Positions 16,358 to 25,400 of a DNA stretch of 64,000 nt are shown one piece after another. Source of the stretch: Burkholderiales bacterium PBB3 (GTDB taxonomy: Bacteria; Pseudomonadota; Gammaproteobacteria; Burkholderiales; Burkholderiaceae_C); assembly GCA_002256115.1 (NCBI GenBank), contig NKIK01000011.1:1-64000 (forward strand), written 5' to 3'. Made by a program: the position numbers and the translations under genes. The notes under the pieces are model-generated. The model was given only the letters and a program-made list of their open reading frames with translations. It made no database searches and had not been told where the DNA came from. Every line of letters begins with the position of its first letter. Within the stretch, counting starts at the first letter, position 1.

Positions 16358-18109
16358 ATGGCATTGATAGAAGTACAAGTCCCGGACATTGGCGACCTCG
16401 ACGAGGTGGCGGTGATCGAGTTGATGGTGAAGGTGGGCGACACCGTGAAGGCCGAGCAAAGCCTGATCACGGTGGAGTCGGACAAAGCGTCGATGGAAAT
16501 TCCATCCAGCACGGCCGGCGTGGTGAAAGAACTGCGCGTGGCGCTGGGTGACAAAGTGAAGCAGGGCACCGTGGTGTTGGTCTTGGAAGCTGCAGGGGCA
16601 GATTCAGTGCCCAATCAGGCTGCAGCGCCCGCCAATAGTGCGGGAGCAGCTCCTGTTTCTGTAGCGGTTCCAACCCCGGCAGCTGTGCCGGTGACGGCTG
16701 CAGTGGCTCCCGCAGCTGCGCCTGCAGCCCAGGCAACTGGACCCATCGCGGTTCGGGTGCCCGATATTGGTGACTTCAAAGACGTTGCAGTGATTGAGCT
16801 GTTGGTCAAAGTCGGCGACACCATCAAGCTGGAGCAAAGCCTGATGACGGTGGAGTCGGACAAAGCGTCGATGGAGATTCCATCGGGCGCGGCAGGCGTG
16901 GTCAAAGAGATCAAGGTGAAGCTGGGCGATACGGTCAATATTGGTGACCTGGTGGTGATTTTGGAAGGTGTGGCGGCGGTGACTACTGCTGCTACAGCTT
17001 CTGCGCCTGCGCCGATTTCAGTGCTGAATACGGCTGTAGCGCCCACCATTAGTGCGGGAGCAGCTCCTGTTTCTGTAGCAAGTGCGCCTGTAGCGACTGT
17101 AGCGACTGTAGCGCCTGCGATGGCTGCCCCTGCGCACGCCCCCGGCGGCACGACGCTGGGCTTGCCGCACGCGTCGCCTTCGGTGCGCAAGTTTGCGCGC
17201 GAACTGGGTGTGCCTTTGAATGAAGTCAAGGGCAGTGGTCTGAAGGGTCGCATTACCGAAGCCGATGTACAGGGGTTCACCCGCTCGGTGATGAGCGGCG
17301 CGGTGCAAACCCTGGCGGCTGCGGCGCAAAACAAACCTGCATCGGGCGGGGCTGGAAGCGGTGGCGATGGCGCGGCCTTGGGCTTGATCCCCTGGCCCAA
17401 GGTGGACTTTGCCAAGTTTGGTGCTATTGAGCGCAAGGAAATGTCGCGCATCAAGAAGATCAGCGGCGCCAACCTGCTGCGCAACGCGATCATGATTCCG
17501 GCGGTCACCAACCATGACGATGCCGATATCACCGATCTGGAAGCCTTCCGCGTTTTGACGAACAAAGAGAACGAAAAGGCGGGCATCAAGGTGACCATGT
17601 TGGCATTCTTGATCAAGGCCTGTGTGGCGGCGCTGAAAAAATACCCTGAGTTCAACAGCTCGCTGGATGGTGACGCCATCATCTACAAGCAGTATTTCCA
17701 CATCGGTTTTGCGGCCGACACGCCCAATGGCCTGATGGTGCCGGTGATCAAAGATGCTGACAAAAAGGGCATCTTCCAGATCAGTGCCGAGATGGGCGAG
17801 CTGGCCAAAAAGGCGCGCGATGGCAAGCTGAGTCCGGCAGAAATGTCGGGTGCCAGCTTCACGATTTCGTCGCTGGGCGGTATTGGCGGGCGCTACTTCA
17901 CGCCCATCATCAATGCGCCTGAGGTTGCTATTCTGGGCGTCTGCAAGAGCCAGATGGAGCCGGTATGGGATGGCAAGGCATTTGTGCCGCGCCTGATGCT
18001 GCCGCTGTCATTGACGTGGGACCACCGCGTGATTGACGGTGCCGCTGCTGCGCGCTTCAACGTGTATCTGGCGCAGATCCTGGGTGACTTCCGTCGGGTG
18101 ATGCTGTGA
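16358..18109 (+). CDS. aceF: Pyruvate dehydrogenase E2 (dihydrolipoamide acetyltransferase)
   Basis: The E2 core enzyme of PDH, 583 residues. It has two N-terminal lipoyl domains (each with the lipoyl-lysine motif VESDKASMEIP), a peripheral subunit-binding domain (ASPSVRKFARELGVPLNEV), and a C-terminal acetyltransferase domain with the HxxxDG active site (DHRVIDGAAAARF). Ala-Pro-Val linkers join the domains, and both lipoyl-proximal linkers contain a copy of the dispersed 40-bp repeat read as SAGAAPVSVA. It starts 69 nt after aceE, with the hairpin repeat in the gap. Confidence 0.97.
   Translation: MALIEVQVPDIGDLDEVAVIELMVKVGDTVKAEQSLITVESDKASMEIPSSTAGVVKELRVALGDKVKQGTVVLVLEAAGADSVPNQAAAPANSAGAAPVSVAVPTPAAVPVTAAVAPAAAPAAQATGPIAVRVPDIGDFKDVAVIELLVKVGDTIKLEQSLMTVESDKASMEIPSGAAGVVKEIKVKLGDTVNIGDLVVILEGVAAVTTAATASAPAPISVLNTAVAPTISAGAAPVSVASAPVATVATVAPAMAAPAHAPGGTTLGLPHASPSVRKFARELGVPLNEVKGSGLKGRITEADVQGFTRSVMSGAVQTLAAAAQNKPASGGAGSGGDGAALGLIPWPKVDFAKFGAIERKEMSRIKKISGANLLRNAIMIPAVTNHDDADITDLEAFRVLTNKENEKAGIKVTMLAFLIKACVAALKKYPEFNSSLDGDAIIYKQYFHIGFAADTPNGLMVPVIKDADKKGIFQISAEMGELAKKARDGKLSPAEMSGASFTISSLGGIGGRYFTPIINAPEVAILGVCKSQMEPVWDGKAFVPRLMLPLSLTWDHRVIDGAAAARFNVYLAQILGDFRRVML
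16627..16666 (+). repeat. 40-bp dispersed repeat, copy 3 (first E2 linker)
   Basis: Repeat core inside aceF, read in frame as NSAGAAPVSVA in the linker after lipoyl domain 1. Same orientation and frame as the other coding copies. Confidence 0.85.
17041..17080 (+). repeat. 40-bp dispersed repeat, copy 4 (second E2 linker)
   Basis: Near-identical to copy 3 (same TCCTGTTTCTGTAGC tail), read as ISAGAAPVSVA after lipoyl domain 2. The shared tail suggests that copies 3 and 4 arose from one another by duplication of the lipoyl-linker unit. Confidence 0.85.
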
Positions 18110-18127
18110 CTCCTATGACTGAGGTCC

Positions 18128-18221
18128 GGGCGACAGAACAATCTGCTCCGTGTCCCCCGGCCTTCGGCCTCCTCCTTTTACCTACGCAGACCGCTCTGTC
18201 GCCCTGCCGTGTGGGCACGAC
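18128..18221 (+). promoter_or_regulatory. Structured leader with two mutually exclusive stems before the Ntn hydrolase gene
   Basis: GGGCGACAGA (18128-18137) is perfectly complementary to TCTGTCGCCC (18195-18204). Inside it TCTGC (18142-18146) pairs with GCAGA (18186-18190), and a GGCC-TTC-GGCC hairpin sits at 18159-18169. The 3' arm can instead pair downstream: GTCGCCC (18198-18204) with GGG and CGAC (18213-18221, CA bulged), covering the ribosome-binding region three bases before ATG 18225. Both folds cannot form together. Function as a switch is inference. Confidence 0.55.
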
Positions 18222-18224
18222 TGA

Positions 18225-18812
18225 ATGACGTCGATTGTTGTCGTCAAGAAAGCCGGGCAGGTCGCCATTGCGGCGGACACGCTGGTCACCTTTGGTGACA
18301 CGCGCCTGAGCCACCGCTTTGAAGACAACAGCAAGCTGCTGCACGTTGAGGGCGTGGGCGGCGTCAGCTACATCGGCGTGGCGGGCTCGGTGGCGCATTT
18401 TCCGGTGCTGCGCCAGGCGTTGGAAAGCCTGCCGCGTGCCCAACTGCGGCTGGGTAGCAAAGAGGAGGTGTTTGCCACCTTCAGCAAGCTGCACCCGGTG
18501 CTCAAAGAGAGCTTCTTTTTGCAAACCAAAGAAGACGACAACGACCCCTATGAGTCGAGCCAGTTCAGCGCGGTGGTAGCCAATGCCTCGGGCATTTATG
18601 GCCTGTACAGCTACCGTGAAGTCTTTGAATTCAAGGAGTTTTGGGGCATTGGCAGTGGGCGCAGCTTTGCGCTGGGTGCTATGCACGCGGTCTGGCCCAC
18701 GGCTGAGACGGCGCGTGAAGTGGCCATGGCTGGCGTGCACGCGGGTTGCGAATTCGACAAGAACTCAGCCGGACCGGTTGAGGTCTTCACTATGAAATTG
18801 AAGAAGAAGTAA
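18225..18812 (+). CDS. Proteasome-like Ntn hydrolase (betaproteobacterial proteasome homologue, BPH type)
   Basis: A 195-residue HslV/20S-beta-like protein. After removal of Met1 the new N-terminus is Thr (TSIVVVKKAGQVAIAADT), which aligns with HslV including Asp17; a lysine in DNSKLL, three residues further than in HslV, fits the catalytic Lys33. This matches the self-processed threonine peptidases described as BPH in betaproteobacteria (established knowledge). No ATPase partner is adjacent. It sits between E2 and E3 of the PDH operon, which is unusual, and its leader can fold in two ways. Substrate unknown. HslV itself is unlikely because there is no hslU and the sequence is divergent. Confidence 0.8.
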   Translation: MTSIVVVKKAGQVAIAADTLVTFGDTRLSHRFEDNSKLLHVEGVGGVSYIGVAGSVAHFPVLRQALESLPRAQLRLGSKEEVFATFSKLHPVLKESFFLQTKEDDNDPYESSQFSAVVANASGIYGLYSYREVFEFKEFWGIGSGRSFALGAMHAVWPTAETAREVAMAGVHAGCEFDKNSAGPVEVFTMKLKKK

Positions 18813-18819
18813 TTCTTGT

Positions 18820-18857
18820 GGGTCAGACCACTTTGCGTAGCAAACGTGCTCTGCCCC
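18820..18857 (+). repeat. GNA-triloop hairpin repeat, copy 2
   Basis: Outer stem GGGTCAGA against TCTGCCCC (one changed pair), CAC/GTG, apical TTTGC/GCAAA with a GTA loop. It starts seven bases after the Ntn hydrolase stop. Confidence 0.85.
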
Positions 18858-18878
18858 CAACTAAAACTGAAACCTTGT

Positions 18879-18916
18879 GGGTCAGACCACTTTGCGCAGC
18901 AAACGTGCTCTGACCC
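18879..18916 (+). repeat. GNA-triloop hairpin repeat, copy 3 (before lpdA)
   Basis: Same as copy 2 but with an intact outer stem (GGGTCAGA/TCTGACCC) and a GCA loop. It is 21 nt after copy 2 in the same orientation and ends 22 nt before the lpdA start. Confidence 0.88.
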
Positions 18917-18938
18917 CAACTGACTAAAAGAGGCATAT

Positions 18939-20813
18939 ATGGCAATCGTAGAAATCAAGGTTCCGGACATTGGCGACTTGGACGAAGTGGCGGTCATTGA
19001 ACTGCTGGTCAAGGTGGGTGACACCATCAAGGCCGAGCAGAGCCTGATCACCGTGGAGAGCGACAAAGCTTCCATGGAAATCCCCGCCAGCGAAGGTGGC
19101 GTGGTCAAGGAGCTCAAAGTCAAGCTGGGCGACAAAGTCAAACAGGGCACAGTCGTGGTGTTACTGGAGGCAGCGGGTAGTTCCGTGCCCAATACACCCG
19201 TTCAGGCCGTGGATAGTGCGGGAGCAGCTCCTAAAAATGTAGCAAATTCAACGCCTGCTGCAACGACCTCACCTGTTGCTGTAGCCCCAACTGCGGTTGC
19301 AGCTAACCCTGGTGCCAACTACACCGGTAGCGCCGATCTGGAATGCGACGTGGTCGTCATTGGCGGCGGCCCCGGCGGTTACTCCGCCGCGTTCCGCGCG
19401 GCCGACTTGGGCCTCAAGGTCATCGTGGTCGAGCGCTACGCCACCCTGGGCGGCGTGTGCCTGAACGTGGGTTGCATCCCCAGCAAGGCGCTGCTGCACG
19501 TGGCGGCTGTGATGGACGAGGTCAGCCACATGGCCGACCTGGGCGTGGACTTTGGCGCACCTACGCTGAACATCGACAAACTGCGCGGTCACAAGGAAAA
19601 GGTCATCGGCAAGCTGACCGGCGGCCTGGCCGCCATGGCCAAGATGCGCAAGGTCACCACCGTGCGCGGCTACGGCAACTTTGTCGGCGCCAACCACCTC
19701 GAAGTGGAAGAAACCAGCGGCACCGCCCAAGAGAAGACCGGCAGCAAGAAGGTCATCGCCTTCAAACGCGCCATCATCGCGGCGGGTAGCCAAGCCGTGC
19801 GTTTGCCCTTCATGCCCAACGACCCACGCGTGGTGGACAGCACCGGCGCCTTGGCGCTGACTGGTGTGCCCAAGCGCATGCTGATCCTGGGTGGCGGCAT
19901 CATCGGCCTGGAAATGGGCACCGTCTACAGCACGCTGGGCGCCCGCCTGGACGTGGTGGAAATGCTGGACGGCCTGATGCAGGGCGCCGACCGCGACCTG
20001 GTCAAGATCTGGCAAAAGATGAACGCCAAGCGCTTCGACAACATCATGCTCAAGACCAAGACCGTGTCCGCACGCGCCTTGCCCGAAGGCATTGAGGTCA
20101 CGTTTGCCCCAGCGGAAGAGGGCGGTACCGCCCCCGCACCGCAGGTGTACGACCTGGTGCTGCAAGCCGTGGGCCGCACGCCCAACGGCAAGAAGATCAG
20201 CGCCGAGAAGGCCGGTGTGTCGGTGACCGACCGCGGCTTCATCAACGTCGACATCCAGATGCGCACCAACGTGCCGCACATCTTCGCCATCGGAGACATC
20301 GTGGGCCAGCCCATGCTGGCGCACAAGGCGGTGCATGAAGCGCACGTGGCGGCCGAAGTGATTGCCGGCGAGCTGCAAGGCAACAAGGAACTGGCGGCTG
20401 CCGCGTTCAACGCACGCGTCATCCCCAGCGTGGCCTACACCGACCCCGAAGTGGCATGGGTCGGCCTCACCGAAGACCAGGCCAAGGCGCAGGGCATCAA
20501 GGTCAAGAAGGGCCTGTTCCCCTGGACCGCATCGGGCCGCGCGATTGCCAATGGCCGCGACGAAGGCGTCACCAAGCTGCTGTTTGACGACAGCCCCGAA
20601 GCGCATGGCCACGGCAAGATCCTGGGCGGCGGCATGGTCGGCACCCATGCGGGCGACATGATCGGCGAGATCGCGCTGGCGATTGAGATGGGTGCGGATG
20701 CGGTGGACATTGGCAAGACGATTCACCCGCACCCGACTCTTGGGGAATCCATTGGTATGGCGGCGGAGATTGCGCACGGCGGCTGCACGGATGTGCCACC
20801 GAGTAAGAAGTAA
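18939..20813 (+). CDS. lpdA: Dihydrolipoyl dehydrogenase (PDH E3) with N-terminal lipoyl domain
   Basis: Reoxidises dihydrolipoyl groups of E2 with NAD. The 624 residues comprise an N-terminal lipoyl domain (VESDKASMEIP again), an Ala-Pro linker that carries a dispersed repeat copy (DSAGAAPKNVA), and a full flavoprotein disulfide reductase: FAD site VVVIGGGPGGYSAAF, redox disulfide GGVCLNVGCIPSK, NAD site LILGGGIIGLE, FAD site GDIVGQPMLAHKA, and the C-terminal His-Pro-His region ending TDVPPSKK. Lipoyl-fused E3 is known in betaproteobacterial PDH. Fragments of a second lpdA lie at 26.3-30.7 kb. Confidence 0.97.
   Translation: MAIVEIKVPDIGDLDEVAVIELLVKVGDTIKAEQSLITVESDKASMEIPASEGGVVKELKVKLGDKVKQGTVVVLLEAAGSSVPNTPVQAVDSAGAAPKNVANSTPAATTSPVAVAPTAVAANPGANYTGSADLECDVVVIGGGPGGYSAAFRAADLGLKVIVVERYATLGGVCLNVGCIPSKALLHVAAVMDEVSHMADLGVDFGAPTLNIDKLRGHKEKVIGKLTGGLAAMAKMRKVTTVRGYGNFVGANHLEVEETSGTAQEKTGSKKVIAFKRAIIAAGSQAVRLPFMPNDPRVVDSTGALALTGVPKRMLILGGGIIGLEMGTVYSTLGARLDVVEMLDGLMQGADRDLVKIWQKMNAKRFDNIMLKTKTVSARALPEGIEVTFAPAEEGGTAPAPQVYDLVLQAVGRTPNGKKISAEKAGVSVTDRGFINVDIQMRTNVPHIFAIGDIVGQPMLAHKAVHEAHVAAEVIAGELQGNKELAAAAFNARVIPSVAYTDPEVAWVGLTEDQAKAQGIKVKKGLFPWTASGRAIANGRDEGVTKLLFDDSPEAHGHGKILGGGMVGTHAGDMIGEIALAIEMGADAVDIGKTIHPHPTLGESIGMAAEIAHGGCTDVPPSKK
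19205..19244 (+). repeat. 40-bp dispersed repeat, copy 5 (E3 linker)
   Basis: Repeat copy in the linker of lpdA, read in frame as DSAGAAPKNVA, at the position equivalent to the E2 linker copies. Confidence 0.88.
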
Positions 20814-20824
20814 ACACTTCAACT

Positions 20825-20879
20825 GCTACTGATTCAGTAGCTGGCCGCGCAGATTCCGCAGGGGCTGCGCGGTTTTTTT
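20825..20879 (+). terminator. Tandem hairpins and Rho-independent terminator after lpdA
   Basis: A perfect GCTACTG-ATT-CAGTAGC hairpin (20825-20841) is followed by CCGCGCAG/CTGCGCGG (20845-20872) and seven T residues. This closes the PDH operon. Confidence 0.92.
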
Positions 20880-21182
20880 AGGAAAATTTCGTCGAAATGC
20901 TTTGCTGCCAAGGCTGCACGGTGGTCCTACGGTTGGCAGATGCGCACCATCGCGTTAATTGCGCGCAGTATCGACAATCAGGCAAATACTGGAACACACC
21001 TGGGTCGCGCGTCCTGCTGTGCTAAATCTGCTAGCGAATTACGCGTCAAGCCGTCTTGTCGTCCCCACCAGCAGCACTCGCGGGTGCGGGGTAACTGCGA
21101 TATTTAGGCCAGTTCAAGCGACCACACACAGGGCGTTACTTTTCCAAGAAGGTTGAATATTTACCCGATATAAAGTAACATC
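20880..21182. other. Non-coding stretch between PDH operon and ATPase module
   Basis: About 300 bp with no convincing gene; a 65-codon open frame (20959-21156) has no protein-like features. A CTGCCAA...TTGGCAG inverted repeat (20905-20939) is the only structure seen. Base composition shifts to AT-rich toward 21160, suggesting the boundary of acquired DNA. Confidence 0.5.
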
Positions 21183-21214
21183 AATACAAATTCGTATTAA
21201 TACAATTGTGTATT
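21183..21214. promoter_or_regulatory. Tandem-dyad operator upstream of the ATPase module
   Basis: Two abutting 16-bp dyads of the form AATAC-N6-GTATT: AATACAAATTCGTATT (21183-21198) and AATACAATTGTGTATT (21199-21214). The junction is itself the palindrome GTATTAATAC, so the whole block is pseudo-symmetric. It lies 22 bp before the ATG, within the expected promoter region, as a repressor site would. The regulator is unknown. Confidence 0.7.
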
Positions 21215-21235
21215 GATTTAATATAAAGGGAAGCC

Positions 21236-22444
21236 ATGAAGCTTGGAGCTATTGCCACGGGGATAGATTTCTACGACCGAAAGACAGAGTGTTCAGACCT
21301 TTGGGGTTATCTGGAAAACGACCATGTTGTCGCCAGTGGCCCACGGCGCTTGGGGAAGTCTTCCATCGTGAACCGCCTGCGCGAAGAGGCAGCAGCGAAA
21401 GGCCTGCTTGCTCAACATGTGGATGTTCAAGGCATAGAAGGTGCTCAGGCATTTATTGATGAAATATCGTCGCATTTTCCCGATGATTCAATCATGGGCT
21501 ACCTCAGCTCTCTCGGGGACACCGCAAAACAGTGGTTCTCTGCCGTCAAGAAATTTGAGCTGAAAGGACCTGGCGGTGTTGGTGGCGGAATTGAACTGCA
21601 AGCCAATGCCGGCCAACCTTGGCACAGGTCCGCCACCGCCCTCCAGGCCAGACTGACGGCGGTGCCTGTGCTGATTTTTATTGACGAGTTCTCGGTCTTT
21701 CTCCAAAAGCTTTTGGCTAGCAATCAAAAGGAAGCCGAAGCCTTGCTGGCATGGTTGCGTGCTTGGCGGGTCACGCCCGGTGTGGCGTGCCGTTTTTTGT
21801 TTACGGGTTCCATTGGCCTGAATGCGCTGTTGGAAAAATATGGCCTCAGTGCGCAGTTCAATGACTGTTACGAATACCCTATTGGCCCTTTCAAGGTCAA
21901 CGCAGCATGCGACATGGTCAGTGCCTTTGCGCAACGCGATGGCTGGTTCATCAACACCGCTACGGCGAGTTACGTGTGTGAGCGTGTCGGATGGTTGTCT
22001 CCGTTCTATCTTTGCCTGTTGTTGGATGAAACCACCAAGGCGGCGCGTGACCGTCTGGATGAAACACCGCCCCTATCACAGGGTGTGCCAACCAGAGAAT
22101 TGACGCGTGACGATGTTGACAGTGCCTATGAGCGCTTGCTGTCCGCGCGGTCGCGCTTTGTCCATTGGGAGCAGCGCATCCATCGTGATCTAGCTGGCGC
22201 CGACTTGGCCTTCGCGAACCTTGTATTGACCGCGTTGGCGAAAAACGAAACCGGCTTGACACAACGCCAACTGCACGCCCGGCTCGCCAAACTGGAGCCA
22301 GATCCGGACCCACGTGCGGCACGTCTGCAAACCATTCTGGGCAAGCTCCAGGAAGAGGGTTACACCAGCCCGGTGGACGCATCCGGGCGAGTCAAGTTCT
22401 TGTCATTCTTGTTGCGTGACTATTGGGGTCGCAACCATGTCTGA
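21236..22444 (+). CDS. P-loop ATPase (STAND-like), first gene of a two-ATPase module
   Basis: A 402-residue protein with Walker A GPRRLGKSS (residues 35-43) and Walker B VLIFIDEF (about 145-152), then a GSIGLNALLEKYG sensor-like stretch and a C-terminal winged-helix-like segment (LTQRQLHARL...LGKLQEEGYTSPV). The arrangement resembles the archaeal-type ATPases of the STAND clade (COG1672-like). There is no signal peptide or nuclease motif. AAAGGGAAG precedes the ATG. Its last eight bases overlap the start of the next gene, so the two products are coupled and probably work together. Role unknown; signalling or phage defence is inference. Confidence 0.75.
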   Translation: MKLGAIATGIDFYDRKTECSDLWGYLENDHVVASGPRRLGKSSIVNRLREEAAAKGLLAQHVDVQGIEGAQAFIDEISSHFPDDSIMGYLSSLGDTAKQWFSAVKKFELKGPGGVGGGIELQANAGQPWHRSATALQARLTAVPVLIFIDEFSVFLQKLLASNQKEAEALLAWLRAWRVTPGVACRFLFTGSIGLNALLEKYGLSAQFNDCYEYPIGPFKVNAACDMVSAFAQRDGWFINTATASYVCERVGWLSPFYLCLLLDETTKAARDRLDETPPLSQGVPTRELTRDDVDSAYERLLSARSRFVHWEQRIHRDLAGADLAFANLVLTALAKNETGLTQRQLHARLAKLEPDPDPRAARLQTILGKLQEEGYTSPVDASGRVKFLSFLLRDYWGRNHV

Positions 22445-25400
22445 AATCCCATCCCCACCCAGCACACCCAGCTGGGGAAATCACAACGGCATCGCCGCCA
22501 CGGCCAAATACAACCCGCATCTGTGGAGTCCGGGGGAATTGCGCGCCATCTTCGTGGCGCGTCAGCGGGAACTGGCGACGATTTTGGAGGTGCTGCAAAC
22601 GGCTGCTCCCAATGTTGCCCCACAGCATCTACTAATCACTGGCCAACGCGGCATGGGCAAGTCCACTTTACTGCAGCGTGTTGCGTTGGCGGTGGAGGAT
22701 GAGCCGGAACTTCGCAAAACCTGGTTGCCCTTGCGTTTTCCAGAAGAGCAATACACCGTCAGCACACCAGCAGAACTTTGGAGCAACGTCATTGGCGCAT
22801 TGGGCGATGCCCTGGAGCGTCATGAACAGTCCACGGCAGAAGTTGATTCAGAGCTTGCGCAACTGATGAACTCGCCCAAAGAACAACGAGAAGAATCGGC
22901 GTTAGCCTGGATCAAGCAATGGTGTGAGACCCACCACCAGCGCCTGCTCTTGCTCATCGACAGTACCGATTTGCTGTTTGCCAATCTGGCGGGCGGGGAA
23001 TTGAGTAAGCGCGGCACCAAACAGGACGGTGGTGCCTCTGCACTTTGGCGTGTACGCAAGGCGCTTTTGCATTCGCCCCATTTGCTGTGGGTGGGTGGCA
23101 GCTACCAGCCGCTGGAAGCACACGGCCTCTACAGCGACGCTTTCTTGGATTTCTTTCAGCTCATCGAGTTGCGCCCCCTGACGCTGATAGAAATGCAAAC
23201 CGCTATACAAGCCATGGCGCGCGTCTTCGGTGCTGGCCGCGGGCTTCAGGGTGACGAAGCCGAGGCTGAAGTAAAGCGCGTGTTGACCGCGCGCCCAGAA
23301 CGCCTGCGCGCCATGCGCCAGCTGACCGGTGGTAACCCTCGCACCACCGTCATGCTGTATGAGCTTTTTGCCGCCGGTGGGCGCGAAAACGTTCGTGCGG
23401 ACCTGGAGCGGCTACTCGATGCAATGACTCCCTTGTACAAAGCCCGACTAGAAGTGCTAGCCGACCAGCCACGCAAAGTCGTTGCCCATGTCATGGAGCA
23501 CTGGGCTCCCGTCACCGCCAAGACACTGGCCCGGGCAGCCGCGTTACCAGTGAGTTCGGTCAGTGCGCAACTCACACGCCTGGAGCAAGAAGGCCTGGTC
23601 GAAAAGACCACCCTAAGCGGCACCAAGCGACTGGGCTACCAGTGCAGTGAGCGCTTTTTCAACATCTGGTACCTCATGCGCAATGCGCCACGCGGTGCCC
23701 GTGCCCGCGTGGGGTGGCTGGTGGAATTCATGCGGCTTTGGTATAGCAACGATGAGCTACAGGGCTTGGCAAGAACGCGCCGAAATAGGCATCGGGATGG
23801 ACTCGATTGCGATGGTTCGGAGCTTGAGTATTCCCGCGCCATCGTCTATGCAATGCCCAAAGATGCGCAAGAGCGGCATCAATTGGACTGGGCGGTGTTC
23901 CAGCAGGCTAGAAAAGGGGGCGGCTTAGGTGAACTGTACGAGCTGGACGGGGAGGATGCCGACTACGCATCGCCCCACGACTATCTGGAGCGCTTGGAGG
24001 CCTTGCGCAACGCTTTGAAGTTGACTCCGGTCCCGCAGGACGACCGACAGACTTGGGTGCAGGGTGTAGTCGGCGCACTGCATCTGACACTGATTGAAAA
24101 GGAGACGTTGGCGGCAGATTGCGCTAACGCGCCCATTCCGAAGATCACTGAGACCCGCTCGGCTCTGGCCGAAAGAAGGAAAAAGCTGATCACTGCCTAC
24201 GACTTGGAAAGCATTGAACGGGTTGAGAAAGCGGTAGTTGACGGACAATTTTTCCCAGACTGCCCAGACGCCAAGCTCGCACTTACCCAGATGTTGACGT
24301 GCTTTGAATCGCACCCAATGGCGTTCGTGGTTGCGATAGGTCGTTTGGTGAAACGGTGCAGCGGCCTCGACGTTGAGACCGCGTGCAGGAGGGCAACTGA
24401 ATTGGCGCCAAAAAATGCGCAAGCTTGGGACTTCCTAGGTGATCTGCTCAGTGAAGATATTGATCGGAGCTGGGAAGCCGAAGCGGCCTACCGCAAGGCT
24501 ATTGAAATTCGTCCGACATGGGCAATGCCGTGGAGAGACTTGGGTATTCTGTTAAGTAGAAAGCCAGATCGTGTTGACGAGGCCGAGCTGGCCTTTCGCA
24601 AAGCCATCGAACTTGACCCGGATTCAGCATCATCTTGGGGTGTTTTGGGGGCTCTACTACATTACTGGTCAAACCGCTATGAAGAGGCAGAGAAGACTTA
24701 TCGCGAAGCCATCAAACTCGATCCAAATTCGACTGCAACGTGGCTGGTTTTGGCAGATCTTTTGGGCAACAGGCTCAATCGTTTTGAAGATGCAGAAGCG
24801 GCCTATCGTAAGGTCATCGCACTCGATCCAAAGTCCAAACGGGCATGGGGCTCCTTAGGCGATATATTGGCTCACGAACTCAACCGCAATGAAGAAGGCG
24901 AGGCAGCTTATCGCAAGGTGATCGAACTAGATCCGAAGTCAATTGCGGCGTTGGGTGCGTTAGCCTATTTGTTAGGCGACATACTTAATCGACCTGTGGA
25001 AGCCGAAACGTTGTACCGAAGGATCATTGAACTCGATCCAGAACTAGCCGCACCTTGGGGAGCCTTGGGTAATTTGTTCAGCTACAAGTTGCATCGCTTT
25101 GAAGATGCAGAAGCGGCCTATCGCAGGGCAATCGAGCTTGACCCGAAGTGGGCAACACCTTGGAGAGATTTAGGGAGTTTGTTGAGCTACGAGTTCAGTC
25201 GCTACGGGGAAGCCGAAGTAGCCTATCGCAAAGCGATTGAACTTGCCCCGAAATGGGCACAAACCTGGGATGCTTTGGGCGACTTATTGTGTAAAGAGCT
25301 CAACCGCGTTGAGGAAGCTGAGGCGGCCTACCGCAGAGCGATTGATCTAGATCCGAAATCTGCTTGGCCATGGATTGGTCTGGGTCAACTGCTAAGCGAA

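Noticed and set aside
18225-18812. HslV of the HslUV protease
   Set aside because: No hslU next to it, three-residue shift at the catalytic lysine and divergent sequence; BPH type fits better.
19269-20822. A 517-codon frame antisense to lpdA
   Set aside because: His/Ala/Gln-rich shadow of lpdA codon use with no recognisable motif.
20959-21156. A 65-codon ORF in the gap before the ATPase module
   Set aside because: No ribosome site, no protein character, and no continuity with neighbours.
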